DNA of 64,000 bases from Pseudomonas putida (GCF_028682635.1 NZ_JANHLK010000010.1:124001-188000), one strand, 5' to 3'. Counted from the stretch's first letter, positions 33,633 to 43,044 are shown. Numbers and translations are program-made. Notes: generated from the sequence alone by a model not told the origin.

Positions 33633-33810
33633 GCCCATACATGACAATGACCATTCGGACTATCCTTGACCCTGTGTTGGCGATGCCTTCAAGACAGTTT
33701 TCAGGACGCTCCGGATAGGGAGTTTTCAAGGAGCGCAAGTAGCAAGAGTTCTGGTTCGCACCCCCAAAACGCGCCTCAGCCTGGGCGTAGGGTGACGAAT
33801 CATCCCCACC

Positions 33811-33818
33811 AACAAAAA
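33811..33818 (+). promoter_or_regulatory. Crc/Hfq-type catabolite motif before dmpR
   Basis: AACAAAAA lies 21-28 bases before the dmpR ATG, upstream of the TAGGGGTG ribosome-binding region, and matches AAnAAnAA. Confidence 0.42.
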
Positions 33819-33838
33819 AGACTTAGGGGTGTGTTTGC

Positions 33839-35524
33839 ATGACCATGAAGTACCGAGCCTCGGAGCACTCCGCGCTGCTCAAGGATCTGACCGATCGCAT
33901 CCACTTCCTCGGCAGTGAGGGGAAAATCTGGCTGGATGAACAGCGGATGATGCTGATGCAGGTTTCATCGATGGCATCGTTTCGCCGAGAGCTCATCGAG
34001 ACGATCGGCGAAGAGCGTGCAAAGGGGTTTTTCCTGCGGCTGGGCTATCAGTCCGGCCTGAAAGATGCTGAATTGGCCCGCAAATTACGCCCCAACGGCA
34101 GTGACATCGACATGTTCCTGATAGGCCCTCAACTGCACTCGCTCAAGGGTATGGTCAAGGTACGTCCGATCGTCATGAACATTGATATCGAGGCAGGAAC
34201 CTTCTACGCCGAAATCGAATGGATCGACTCGTTCGAGGTCGAGAACCATCAGAGCGAGCAGCTGCATTCCGATCAACCCGTCTGCTGGACCTTGCTCGGG
34301 TACGCGATCAGCTATTCGTCATTTTTCACGGGTCGTCAGATCATCTACAAGGAAGTCAGCTGCCGCGGCTGTGGCGACAGCATGTGTCGCATCATCGGTA
34401 AACCCGCTGAAGAGTGGGAGGATGCCGATACCTTCATGCGCTACTTCCAGAGTGATCCAATCATCGATGAGTTGCGCACCCTGCAGCTTCAAGTCGAAAA
34501 CATGAATCAACGCCTCGAGTTGCGTGAAGGTCAGTTTTACGGGATTGGCCAATCTGCCGTTTACCGCAAGACCTGTGAACTGATTGACAAGGTCGCGCCA
34601 GGAAAAGCATCCGTGTTGCTGTTGGGTGAAACGGGCGTCGGAAAGGAAGTCATCGCCCGCAGCCTGCATTTGCGCAGTGAGCGTGCGGGAGGTCCTTTCA
34701 TTGCCATGAACTGTGCGGCAATCAGCCCGGACCTGATAGAAGCCGAGCTGTTTGGCGTTGAAAGAGGCGCGTATACCGGTGCACAACAATCTCGCATGGG
34801 CCGCTTCGAGCGGGCACATGGAGGCACCCTGTTTCTTGACGAGATCATCGAACTCTCTCCACGCGCCCAGGCGAGTTTATTGCGTGTGCTGCAGGAGGGA
34901 GAACTCGAACGGGTGGGCGATAGCCAGACTCGACGAGTGGACGTGCGCGTAATCGGCGCGACACACGAAGACCTGGGCCAGGCGGTAAAGGATGGAAGAT
35001 TTCGAGCCGACCTCTACTACCGCCTGAATGTCTATCCCGTTCGAATTCCGGCATTGCGTGATCGTCGCGAAGACATCCCCCTCTTGATTGATCACTTCCT
35101 GGAAAAGTTGCACCAGAGCTACGAAAAAAAGACCCTCGGCCTATCCGATCGTGCCTACGAGGCGTGCTTGCGCTATGACTGGCCGGGCAATATTCGCGAG
35201 CTGGAAAACCTGCTGGAGCGTGGTGTGATCATCACGGACAACAACAAGACGATATCGGTGGAGGCGCTCTTCCCGCACATGTCTGTAGAGGCACTGAGCA
35301 TTGGGCTGTCGAGCGAAGGTAACCTGGTCAGCCAGAAGCTTCAGCCCGCAGATGATTGGGTGGACAGGCTCCTCGATATGGGGGTGAGTCTGGATGACGT
35401 GGAACAACAGCTGTTACAGGGCGCTATGGATCGAGCGAATCAGAACGTCTCGGAAGCTGCCCGCTTACTTGGCATAACGCGACCAGCGCTGGCCTATCGA
35501 TTGAAGAAGCTGCCCGTGGGCTAA
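33839..35524 (+). CDS. dmpR: Phenol-responsive sigma-54 activator, DmpR/MopR-like
   Basis: A 561-residue XylR/DmpR-class activator. The N-terminal sensory domain (about 1-210) includes a V4R fold. The phenol-contacting residues known from MopR (His106, Trp134) correspond to His100 (GPQLHSLKG) and Trp128 (YAEIEWID), and the zinc ligands (Cys155, Glu178, Cys181, Cys189 in MopR) correspond to Cys149, Glu172, Cys175 and Cys183. All are kept. The AAA+ domain has Walker A GETGVGKE (263-270) and the sigma-54 loop GAYTGA (310-315) with Tyr for Phe. A Fis-type helix-turn-helix ends the protein. It is divergent from dmpKLMNOP, whose promoter carries matching enhancers. Confidence 0.95.
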   Translation: MTMKYRASEHSALLKDLTDRIHFLGSEGKIWLDEQRMMLMQVSSMASFRRELIETIGEERAKGFFLRLGYQSGLKDAELARKLRPNGSDIDMFLIGPQLHSLKGMVKVRPIVMNIDIEAGTFYAEIEWIDSFEVENHQSEQLHSDQPVCWTLLGYAISYSSFFTGRQIIYKEVSCRGCGDSMCRIIGKPAEEWEDADTFMRYFQSDPIIDELRTLQLQVENMNQRLELREGQFYGIGQSAVYRKTCELIDKVAPGKASVLLLGETGVGKEVIARSLHLRSERAGGPFIAMNCAAISPDLIEAELFGVERGAYTGAQQSRMGRFERAHGGTLFLDEIIELSPRAQASLLRVLQEGELERVGDSQTRRVDVRVIGATHEDLGQAVKDGRFRADLYYRLNVYPVRIPALRDRREDIPLLIDHFLEKLHQSYEKKTLGLSDRAYEACLRYDWPGNIRELENLLERGVIITDNNKTISVEALFPHMSVEALSIGLSSEGNLVSQKLQPADDWVDRLLDMGVSLDDVEQQLLQGAMDRANQNVSEAARLLGITRPALAYRLKKLPVG

Positions 35525-35571
35525 GGATCAGGTTGAGGTTCGCAGGTGGGGGCGAAAGGTTGCAATCAGCT

Positions 35572-36645
35572 CTACGGAGTAATCGCCACCTTCATCACCC
35601 CATCCCTCTGATGAGCAAACAAATCATACGCCGCTTCAATGTCATCCAGCCTGTAGCGATGAGTCACCAGCGGCGACAGATCCACCCCGCCACTTTCCAC
35701 CACCGCCATCAAGCGCCGCATGCGTTCTTTGCCGCCGGGGCACAAGGTCGTGATGATGCTGTAGTCGCCCAGACCGGCAGCGAAAGCGTCCAGCGGAATG
35801 CGCAGGTCGCTGGAGTAAACCCCCAGGCTGGAAAGCCGACCACCCGGACGCAAAACCCGCAGTGCCGACTCAAACGTACCCTGGGTGCCCAATGCCTCGA
35901 TGGAGACATCGACACCACGCCCATCGGTCAGGGCCATGATCTGTTCAACCACATCGCCGTCCTTGAAATTGACCACATGGGTTGCACCCAGTTGTTTGGC
36001 GACGCTCATGCGTTCGGCGACCGCATCGACGCCGATAATCGTGGTCGCGCCTTTAAGGCGTGCGCCGGCCACCGCGCAGAGCCCGATAGGCCCCAGCGCG
36101 AACACCGCGACGGTATCGCCGATTTCCACCCCGCCTCGCTCGGCCCCGGAAAAGCCGGTGGACATGATGTCCGGGCACATCAGCACCTGTTCGTCGCTGA
36201 GGCCGTCCGGTATCGGGCACAGATTGGCCAACGCATCCGGCACCAATACGTATTCAGCCTGGCAACCATCGATGATATTGCCGAATTTCCAGCCACCGGT
36301 GGCCCGAAAACCGTGCCGGGTGTCCGGGCCATCCTGTGAACCGCAGCCGCACAGGCAGGCGTAACTTTGCCCGCTGGGGGTGATTGCGCCCGCGATCACT
36401 CGCTGGCCTTCGGCAAAACCGCGCACCTGCGAGCCCAGTCGTTCGATGACGCCGACTGGCTCGTGGCCCACTGTCAGGCCTTTGGCGACAGGGTATTCGC
36501 CACGCAGGATATGCACGTCGGTGCCGCAGATCGTGGTGGTGGTTATGCGAACCAGGGCATCGAGCGGGCCGACTTCGGGTATGGGTTTGTCGTCGAGCAC
36601 TATCCGGTTTTTCTCGACGAATACTGCGGCTTTCATGGTGGCCAT
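35572..36645 (-). CDS. Zinc-dependent alcohol dehydrogenase (MDR superfamily)
   Basis: A 357-residue medium-chain dehydrogenase. Catalytic zinc residues are in TTTICGTDVHIL (Cys), the GHEPVG motif (His-Glu) and the CPDIMSTGFSGAE region; the NAD(P) Rossmann motif is in VAVFALGPIGLCAVAGARLKGA. A long loop around residues 95-125 replaces the structural zinc lobe, as in the secondary alcohol dehydrogenase (isopropanol dehydrogenase-like) group. It stands alone on the minus strand between dmpR and a permease operon. Substrate not evident. Confidence 0.88.
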   Translation of the reverse strand: MATMKAAVFVEKNRIVLDDKPIPEVGPLDALVRITTTTICGTDVHILRGEYPVAKGLTVGHEPVGVIERLGSQVRGFAEGQRVIAGAITPSGQSYACLCGCGSQDGPDTRHGFRATGGWKFGNIIDGCQAEYVLVPDALANLCPIPDGLSDEQVLMCPDIMSTGFSGAERGGVEIGDTVAVFALGPIGLCAVAGARLKGATTIIGVDAVAERMSVAKQLGATHVVNFKDGDVVEQIMALTDGRGVDVSIEALGTQGTFESALRVLRPGGRLSSLGVYSSDLRIPLDAFAAGLGDYSIITTLCPGGKERMRRLMAVVESGGVDLSPLVTHRYRLDDIEAAYDLFAHQRDGVMKVAITP

Positions 36646-36991
36646 GGTGATCCCTCCTGATCAGTGCTGCGATTGAGTTCAGCACGAAATCGGGAGGCTG
36701 ACGGATTGCCGGATCAAAGGTTGATCGCGCGCTGTATGCCTTCAGGTACACCGCGTTATCGTTCATCGCGGGCAAGCCACGCTCCTACGGGGGAGGCGCA
36801 AAGGTATCGGAATGGCTTTCCAATACATCAATAAATCCAGATGTCAGCCTCAATACATATGAATTTTCTTTGATGTTTCCCCGCTTTAAGCTCCTTGTCA
36901 CTCCTTTCCCGAAGGAGCTCGTTTCGTCGGTACGCCTGAACGAACAAGGCGATCCTAAAAATAAATGTGTCTGCCGACTCAAGGAATTCCT
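36646..36991. promoter_or_regulatory. Divergent intergenic region with a stem-loop
   Basis: This 346-base region separates the zinc alcohol dehydrogenase from the permease operon. AGCTCCTT (36889-36896) and AAGGAGCT (36912-36919) form an eight-base stem with a 15-base loop; the right arm contains a ribosome-binding-like AAGGAG, but no start codon follows at a suitable distance. The stretch 36800-36880 is AT-rich and could be the promoter. No gene is seen. Confidence 0.45.
36957..36964 (+). promoter_or_regulatory. Crc/Hfq-type catabolite motif before the APC permease gene
   Basis: AAAAATAA lies 28-35 bases before the ATG at 36992 and matches AAnAAnAA. Confidence 0.38.
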
Positions 36992-38467
36992 ATGTCATCT
37001 ACACGGCAAAGCGCCGATGAACACCTGCTGCACAGCCAGGGCTATGCCCAGGAGCTGCATCGGGGGCTGTCTCTGTGGTCATCATTTTCGGTCGGCTTCG
37101 CCACGGTTTCGCCCGTGGTCGGTATCTATTCGGTCATGTCGCTGGGTGCCATGAGTGTGGGTCCTTCGTGGGTCTGGATCGTGCCGTTGTGCCTGGCGTT
37201 GCAATTGCTGGTGGCCCTGGTCTATGCCGAGCTGGCCTCGCAGTACCCGCTTGCCGGTGGTTGCTACCAATGGGTCAAGCGCCTGGCGGGCGATCGTTGG
37301 GCGTGGTTTACCGGGTTCATGTACCTGGCATCCGCACTGGCCTCGTTAACCACCGTGGCCTATTTGGGCGGGTTCTGGCTGTGGCTGTTTTTCACAGGCT
37401 TACCGCCTTCCGCCAACGCCCAGGTGTTCAGTGGTGCAGTGTTGTTGCTGCTGGGTCTTGGGGTGAATCTGTTCGGGATCAACCCGCTCAAGTATTTCGT
37501 CAATGCCGGCATCATCGCCGAGGCGATTGCCTCCATTGGCATCGGCGTATTGTTGCTGCTGTTCTTCCGCAACCATTCGTTGTCGCTGGTGTTTGAAGGC
37601 CTGACGTCTACGCAGGGTTCCGACGGTTCCTACCTGTCGGGCTTCCTGACAGCCATGGCCGTGGGTGGATGGGCGTTCCTCGGTTTTGATGCCTGCTCGC
37701 AAGTGTCCGAGGAAACCGCAGACGCCCGCACATCGACCCCACGGGCCATCTTGCGCTCGATGATTCTGGTCGGGCTGACCGTGATGCTGACTGCGTTCGC
37801 CGTCACCCTGTCCTACACCGACACGGCGGCGATGGTGTCCGGGCAGGTCGTCGACCCGGTCACGCCTGCTGTCGTCGATGCCTTTGGCGCCTGGTCGGAA
37901 CGGCCATTCGTGGGCATCGTGCTGGTCGCGTTCATCGCCTGTGTCGTCTCTGTCCAGACCTACATCGGTCGTGCCGTATTCGGCATGGCACGGGACTCGA
38001 TCCTGCCCGCATCAAAGCTGTTGCGCCGCGTGGACAAGCGCAAAGTGCCTTTTGCCGCCATGCTGTTCAGCACGCTGTTTGCCAGCTTCGGCCTGGCCCT
38101 GGGCTTGAACGCAACGGCCGTCGGCACCCTGATCGCGTTTGGCAGCGGCGGTTTCTTCGTGGTGTTCCTGATCGTGGTGACCTGCGCCCTGCTCGCTCGC
38201 CTGAGCGGTAAATGGAAAGCCGAGCCTGGCGTGTTCAGCCTCGGCCGCTGGGGTGTGCCGATCAACCTTGCCGCGTTCTTCTGGCTGGTGTTCGAAAGCA
38301 TTAACGTGGCCTGGCCACGGGAATCCCTCGCCCCACCCGGTGCGCCCTGGTTTCAGGTCTGGGCGGTGATCCTGGTGTTCTCGATCCTGGCGGTACTGGG
38401 CCTGATCTACATGGTCTACGCCAAACCCTATCAACGCACCGTCAGCCCCCACCTGCACGTTCAATAA
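36992..38467 (+). CDS. APC-superfamily amino acid/amine permease
   Basis: A 491-residue, 12-helix permease starting at ATG 36992 after CAAGGAATT. The amino-acid permease N-terminus is visible (ELHRGLSLWSSFSVGFATVSPVVGIY), followed by ELASQYPLAGGCYQWVKRLAGDRWAWFTGF, which is typical of the GABA/choline/ethanolamine-type ACT subfamily. It is followed by an iron alcohol dehydrogenase and an aldehyde dehydrogenase, so an amino alcohol or amine whose carbon chain is oxidised through an aldehyde is a reasonable substrate guess. Confidence 0.88.
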   Translation: MSSTRQSADEHLLHSQGYAQELHRGLSLWSSFSVGFATVSPVVGIYSVMSLGAMSVGPSWVWIVPLCLALQLLVALVYAELASQYPLAGGCYQWVKRLAGDRWAWFTGFMYLASALASLTTVAYLGGFWLWLFFTGLPPSANAQVFSGAVLLLLGLGVNLFGINPLKYFVNAGIIAEAIASIGIGVLLLLFFRNHSLSLVFEGLTSTQGSDGSYLSGFLTAMAVGGWAFLGFDACSQVSEETADARTSTPRAILRSMILVGLTVMLTAFAVTLSYTDTAAMVSGQVVDPVTPAVVDAFGAWSERPFVGIVLVAFIACVVSVQTYIGRAVFGMARDSILPASKLLRRVDKRKVPFAAMLFSTLFASFGLALGLNATAVGTLIAFGSGGFFVVFLIVVTCALLARLSGKWKAEPGVFSLGRWGVPINLAAFFWLVFESINVAWPRESLAPPGAPWFQVWAVILVFSILAVLGLIYMVYAKPYQRTVSPHLHVQ

Positions 38468-38525
38468 CGCCCTTGTCTTGCCGTGCAAGGCGCCTCTCCT
38501 GCGCCTTGCCGATCTGGAGTTTCAG

Positions 38526-39716
38526 ATGTCCCTTCACTATTGGAATTACCCCACGGATATTTTCTGCGGACCGAGTGCGCTCGATGCGTTGGCGGAGCGC
38601 TGCACCTTGCTGGGCATGCGCAATCCCTTGCTGGTCACCGACCCTGGCATGTTGTCCCTGGAACCCTTGGTGCTGCTCAAGGCTCACCTGACCCAGGCCG
38701 ATATACCGTTCAGCGTGTTCAGCGAAGTCGCCAGCAACCCGAGCATGGCGGACGTGGCCCAAGGCGTTGCTGCGTTCAAGGCCGGCAAGCATGACTCACT
38801 GATCGCCCTGGGCGGCGGTAGCGCGATGGATGCCGCCAAGGGCATCAGCCTGGCGGCCGTCGACGGGCAAGGACTGCAACGCTTCGAATGGTCCCAGGTC
38901 ATCGCCCACTACCCCACCCTGGCGGACTTTCCCCGCCTGGGGTTGCCACCTTTGATTGCCTTGCCGACCACTGCTGGCACGGGTTCGGAACTCGGCCGCG
39001 AAGCCGTGTTGACCCAGAGCGAAGAGAACGTCAAACGGGTGATCAGCCACCCTGAACTGCTCCCGGCCACGGTGATTCTCGACCCGGTTTTGACCCGAGG
39101 CCTGCCGCCCACCCTGACGGCGGCCACGGGCATGGACGCTTTGACCCATCACATTGAAGCCTTTTGCTCGCCCCTGTATCACCCGATGTCTTCGGGCGTT
39201 GCGGTGGAGGGCATTCGCCTGATCCAGCAGCACTTGATCAATGCCCATGCCGATGGCCAGGACATGGTCGCGCGCGAAGGCATGCTCGTGGCTTCCGCCA
39301 TGGCTGCCGTGGCCTTTCAGAAAGGCCTGGGCGGTGTGCACGCCCTCGCCCATCCGCTGGGCGCCCGCTATCACAAGCACCACGGCTTGTTGAACGCGAT
39401 CCTCCTGCCCTATGTGCTGATGGCCAACCGGGAAACGATTGCCCCGGACATCGCGCGGCTGGCGCGCTACCTGGAGTTGCCGCAAGCGGATTTCGACGGC
39501 TTTCTCGATTGGGTGCTGGACCTGCGCAAACGCCTCGGCATTCCTCATTCATTGGCTGAAATCGGTCTTGATGCCGACGCCGCGTCCTGGGTGGGAGAAC
39601 AGGCGCTGGCCGACATTTCCTCATCGGACACCAATGCCTGCGTCCTCAGTGCTGACGACTACAGCCAGATTTTCCGCAACGCTGTACAGGGCGTGCTTCA
39701 GGGAGTACGACCATGA
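38526..39716 (+). CDS. Iron-containing (group III) alcohol dehydrogenase
   Basis: A 396-residue enzyme. The nucleotide motif is ALGGGSAMDAAKGI, and iron-binding residues lie in VILDPVLTRGLPP (Asp), GMDALTHHIEAF (His), GGVHALAHPLGARYHKHHGLLNAILL (two His). Start ATG 38526 follows CTGGAG. It overlaps the aldehyde dehydrogenase gene by four bases (ATGA), which shows tight coupling. Together the two would oxidise a primary alcohol to the acid. Confidence 0.92.
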   Translation: MSLHYWNYPTDIFCGPSALDALAERCTLLGMRNPLLVTDPGMLSLEPLVLLKAHLTQADIPFSVFSEVASNPSMADVAQGVAAFKAGKHDSLIALGGGSAMDAAKGISLAAVDGQGLQRFEWSQVIAHYPTLADFPRLGLPPLIALPTTAGTGSELGREAVLTQSEENVKRVISHPELLPATVILDPVLTRGLPPTLTAATGMDALTHHIEAFCSPLYHPMSSGVAVEGIRLIQQHLINAHADGQDMVAREGMLVASAMAAVAFQKGLGGVHALAHPLGARYHKHHGLLNAILLPYVLMANRETIAPDIARLARYLELPQADFDGFLDWVLDLRKRLGIPHSLAEIGLDADAASWVGEQALADISSSDTNACVLSADDYSQIFRNAVQGVLQGVRP

Positions 39717-41146
39717 CCGCCGCCCATTACATCGACGGCCGTTGGGTAGCCGGTGAAGGTGTCGACTGCATCACCGTCTTCGACCCGGCACTGGGCCAAC
39801 CCTTTGCCGAGCTGACTGCAGCGAGTGCCGCGCAAGTCGATCAAGCCATTGCCGCCGCGCGCCAGGCACTCCCCGGCTGGCGCAACCTCAGTGGCTCGCA
39901 GCGCGCAGCTTATTTGAATGGTTTTGCCGAACAGATCGAAACGCGCCGCGAAGCACTGATCGCGCTGCAGATGCAGAACAACGGTAAACCCCGCCATGAA
40001 GCCGTGGTGGACATCGACGATGCCGTCGCGACGTTTCGCTATTACGCAGTCCTGGCTGAAGCACTCGATGCCCGGCAGGACCGTGATGTGCCGCTGGCCG
40101 TACCGGGTTTCAATGCCTACACGCGCCTTGAGCCGGTGGGTGTGGTGGGCTTGATCGTGCCGTGGAACTTCCCGTTGGTCACCAGTGCCTGGAAGCTCGC
40201 ACCGGCACTGGCCGCCGGTTGCACGGTGGTGCTCAAGCCGTCGGAGGTCACTCCGTTGATCGAGCAGGCCTACGGCCACATCGCCGATGCACTGGGCCTG
40301 CCCGCGGGCGTGCTGAACATCGTCGGCGGTAAAGCCGAAGTCGGCGCAGCGCTGAGCAACCATGCAGGTATCGACAAGCTGTCATTCACCGGCAGCAACG
40401 CCGTCGGCAGCCAGGTCATGCGCAGCTCGGCCGCGCATTGCCGCCCTCTGACGCTTGAGCTGGGTGGCAAGTCCGCGATTGTCGTTTTCGACGATTGCGA
40501 CCTCGATCAGGCCGTTGAATGGATCGTCGCCGGTATCTGCTGGAATGCCGGGCAAATGTGCTCGGCGACCTCGCGACTGCTCGTGCAGGACAGCATCGCC
40601 GATGCATTGATGCAGCGCCTGAAGAGCGCATTCGAAACACTGCGGGTCGGCAATCCGCTGAATGGCGAAGTCGACATGGGCCCGCTCACCAGTCAGGCGC
40701 AATGGTCCAAAGTGTCGGAATACTTTGCCATCGCTCGCAGCGAAGGCTTGCATTGCGTGACCGGCGGCGACGAGCAGCGTGACCCGGGCTGGTTCGTCAA
40801 CCCGACCCTCTATGCGGACGTGCCGGTCACCAGCCGCTTGTGGACCGAAGAGATTTTCGGCCCGGTGTTGTGTACCCGTCGCTTCTCCACGGAGCAAGAA
40901 GCGCTGGCATTGGCCAACGACAGCCGCTTTGGCCTGGTGGCTACCGTCATCAGCGCCGATCTGGTTCGCGCCGAACGGGTCGCCCAGGCGCTGGAAGTCG
41001 GCCACGTCTGGATCAACTCGATCCAGGCGGTGTTCGTCGAGACGTCCTGGGGCGGCACCAAGGGCAGCGGCATCGGTCGTGAGCTGGGGCCGTGGGGCCT
41101 GGCCGCCTATCAGTCGGTCAAACACATCACCCGCTGCCTTGGCTGA
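39713..41146 (+). CDS. NAD(P)-dependent aldehyde dehydrogenase
   Basis: A 477-residue ALDH-superfamily enzyme related to betaine aldehyde and gamma-aminobutyraldehyde dehydrogenases. The general base glutamate is Glu249 (TLELGGKS), and the nucleophile is Cys283 (GQMCSATSR). The NAD-binding region has PWNFPL and SFTGSNAVG. It is the last gene of the permease operon. The convergent LysR regulator gene ends five bases away. Confidence 0.93.
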   Translation: MTAAHYIDGRWVAGEGVDCITVFDPALGQPFAELTAASAAQVDQAIAAARQALPGWRNLSGSQRAAYLNGFAEQIETRREALIALQMQNNGKPRHEAVVDIDDAVATFRYYAVLAEALDARQDRDVPLAVPGFNAYTRLEPVGVVGLIVPWNFPLVTSAWKLAPALAAGCTVVLKPSEVTPLIEQAYGHIADALGLPAGVLNIVGGKAEVGAALSNHAGIDKLSFTGSNAVGSQVMRSSAAHCRPLTLELGGKSAIVVFDDCDLDQAVEWIVAGICWNAGQMCSATSRLLVQDSIADALMQRLKSAFETLRVGNPLNGEVDMGPLTSQAQWSKVSEYFAIARSEGLHCVTGGDEQRDPGWFVNPTLYADVPVTSRLWTEEIFGPVLCTRRFSTEQEALALANDSRFGLVATVISADLVRAERVAQALEVGHVWINSIQAVFVETSWGGTKGSGIGRELGPWGLAAYQSVKHITRCLG

Positions 41147-41151
41147 CAGGC

Positions 41152-42027
41152 TTAGAGGTTGTGCTCGGCCAGCAAGTCATCGATGAAGGCACGCACGGCT
41201 TCGCTTTGCGGGTGACCGACGTGGGTGATCATGCTGTGTTGTACCTCGTAGCGTAGCGTCGCCGGCTGCAACGCGCGCATTTGTCCGCTCGCCAGCCAGG
41301 GCCGGGCGTAATGGGCCGGGAGATACCCCAGGTGTGTCCCGGCCAGTACGCCATGGGCCACCGCTTCCATATGATGGGCGGTGGCTGAAGCGCGCTCGGG
41401 CGTCACCGGCAGGACCTGGTCGGCCGGCAGGAAACCATGCCTGATCCAGTCACTGGCCTGCAGCTGTTCGACAGTGGGCGCATCGACCGAGAACAGCGGG
41501 TGCCTGTCCCCGCAGAAAATGCCGATTTCTTCCTTGTACAACGGCTGGTAGGCCAGCGTCGGCAACGGCCGGCTGAAATAGGAAATCGCCAGGTCCAGTT
41601 GCCCATCGATGACCGCCAACTCAAGCTCCGTGGGCGAATTGACGAAGATGTGCACGTGCATGTCGTGGTCGCGCTGATAAAAACGGCCGATGGCCGCATC
41701 GATCCGGGCGGTGGGCAAGGTCGCGATGTTATCGGCCAGGCCGAGATACAGATCACCCACCAGGCGCCCGGCCAGGTCCTGTGCCTCGTCGCGAAATGCA
41801 TCCACCGCGCCGAACAACGCTGCCGAAGCCTTGAGTATCCGCTGGCCTTTTTCGGTCAAGCGAAACCCGCCCTTGCCGCGCTCGCAGATGCGATAACCGA
41901 GGCGTTTTTCCAGGCTTGAAATGTGCGTGCTGATGTTGGATTGGCTCATGTTCAACTCGGCCTGCGCAGCCGTAAACCCACCGCACTTCACGACGATGGA
42001 GAAAATGCGCAACAGGCGCAGATCCAT
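41152..42027 (-). CDS. LysR-family transcriptional regulator
   Basis: A 291-residue regulator. Start ATG 42027 gives MDLRLLRIFSIVVKCGGFTAAQ, the normal beginning of the winged helix-turn-helix (about 1-60). The effector domain contains ELAVIDGQLDLAISYFSRPLP. It ends five bases from the aldehyde dehydrogenase stop (convergent), so it may control the permease-dehydrogenase operon, but from a distance. Ligand unknown. Confidence 0.87.
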   Translation of the reverse strand: MDLRLLRIFSIVVKCGGFTAAQAELNMSQSNISTHISSLEKRLGYRICERGKGGFRLTEKGQRILKASAALFGAVDAFRDEAQDLAGRLVGDLYLGLADNIATLPTARIDAAIGRFYQRDHDMHVHIFVNSPTELELAVIDGQLDLAISYFSRPLPTLAYQPLYKEEIGIFCGDRHPLFSVDAPTVEQLQASDWIRHGFLPADQVLPVTPERASATAHHMEAVAHGVLAGTHLGYLPAHYARPWLASGQMRALQPATLRYEVQHSMITHVGHPQSEAVRAFIDDLLAEHNL

Positions 42028-42179
42028 GTCCGTCACATTTCTGAGCACCGATGATCTCGCTTTCAGTTGAATGGGGCGCATTGTCGGGCGCTAATGGAAG
42101 AGGTCCATTCAACGATCGGGGCCTGTTGCGCGTCAATCTAAGTTTGTGCAAAAGCTCGAAAACGCGCCTCGAATCGATC

Positions 42180-42860
42180 TCAGCTGTCATGCCACAGCAG
42201 CGTCTCCTGCGCGGGTGCTCGCGTCGTGTAGAAGCCATTGGCAGGTGAATCGTGGTCGGCATAACCAAAGGAAACACCACAGACCACGAGCCGGTCCTCG
42301 TCGATGCCGAAATGTCGACGCACAAACCCGGCGTGGCTGGCCAGCGCGGCCTGCGCAATGATCCCCAGGCCCAGTGCCTCGGCTGCCAACAGCAGGTTGG
42401 CTACGTAGCCGCCGCAATCGACTGCACCATAAGTACCCAGTGTGCGATCACTGGTAATGATCGCGACATGCGGCGCGTCGAACAGTGAAAAATTGCGCAG
42501 GGTCTGTTGCTGGCTGGCGACCCGGTCGCCCGGCGCGATGCCGATGCTTTCGTACAGTTGTCGTGCGCATTCACGGCGACGCTGCTGATAGACGCCCTGG
42601 TATTCACCGGGGAAAGGCAAGTCCGGCGCCGCAGAGCCCGTCTGCAGCTCGTTGATATACGCGGCGCGGAAGCGCTCGGTGGCATCGCCCCGGGTCACGA
42701 TGACCTGCCATGGCTGCGTGTTGCACCATGACGCAGTGCGTTGCGCCAAGGCGAACAGGCGAGTGATCAGTGCGGGATCGACGGGTTGTGGAAGAAAGGC
42801 GCGGCAGCTGCGGCGGCGGTGCAGCAAACCCTCAAGCGCATCGAACTCGGTCGGGTTCAT
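42180..42860 (-). CDS. Nitroreductase-family flavoprotein
   Basis: A 226-residue FMN enzyme of the nitroreductase fold. The FMN phosphate-binding RRSCRAFLPQPV is at residues 16-27, followed by RTASWCNTQPWQVIVTRG and, near the C-terminus, AAEALGLGIIAQAALASHAGFVR and VVCGVSFGYAD. Members reduce nitroaromatics or quinones, or act on unknown conjugated substrates. Neighbours do not define a pathway. Confidence 0.88.
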   Translation of the reverse strand: MNPTEFDALEGLLHRRRSCRAFLPQPVDPALITRLFALAQRTASWCNTQPWQVIVTRGDATERFRAAYINELQTGSAAPDLPFPGEYQGVYQQRRRECARQLYESIGIAPGDRVASQQQTLRNFSLFDAPHVAIITSDRTLGTYGAVDCGGYVANLLLAAEALGLGIIAQAALASHAGFVRRHFGIDEDRLVVCGVSFGYADHDSPANGFYTTRAPAQETLLWHDS

Positions 42861-42942
42861 GATCCTGTCTCCATTGATGAAAGCCGATACCAGGCTAGTC
42901 TGCTACCAGATCCAAGCTTATCCAGAGAAGGTCGTGCATGTC

Positions 42943-42962
42943 CCACCCTTGAATGGGTGGGG
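42943..42962. terminator. GC-rich hairpin between nitroreductase and FAH-family genes
   Basis: CCCACCC and GGGTGGG form a perfect seven-base stem with a six-base loop, about 80 bases downstream of the FAH-family gene on the minus strand. It may terminate that transcript; no T-run is present. Confidence 0.4.
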
Positions 42963-43044
42963 GGAACGTCCGGGTTGCCCCACCCTTGCATCCAAGGCTG
43001 CTATCAAACCATTTGCGTTCCAGGAGGGTCTGTTTGTCGGCACT

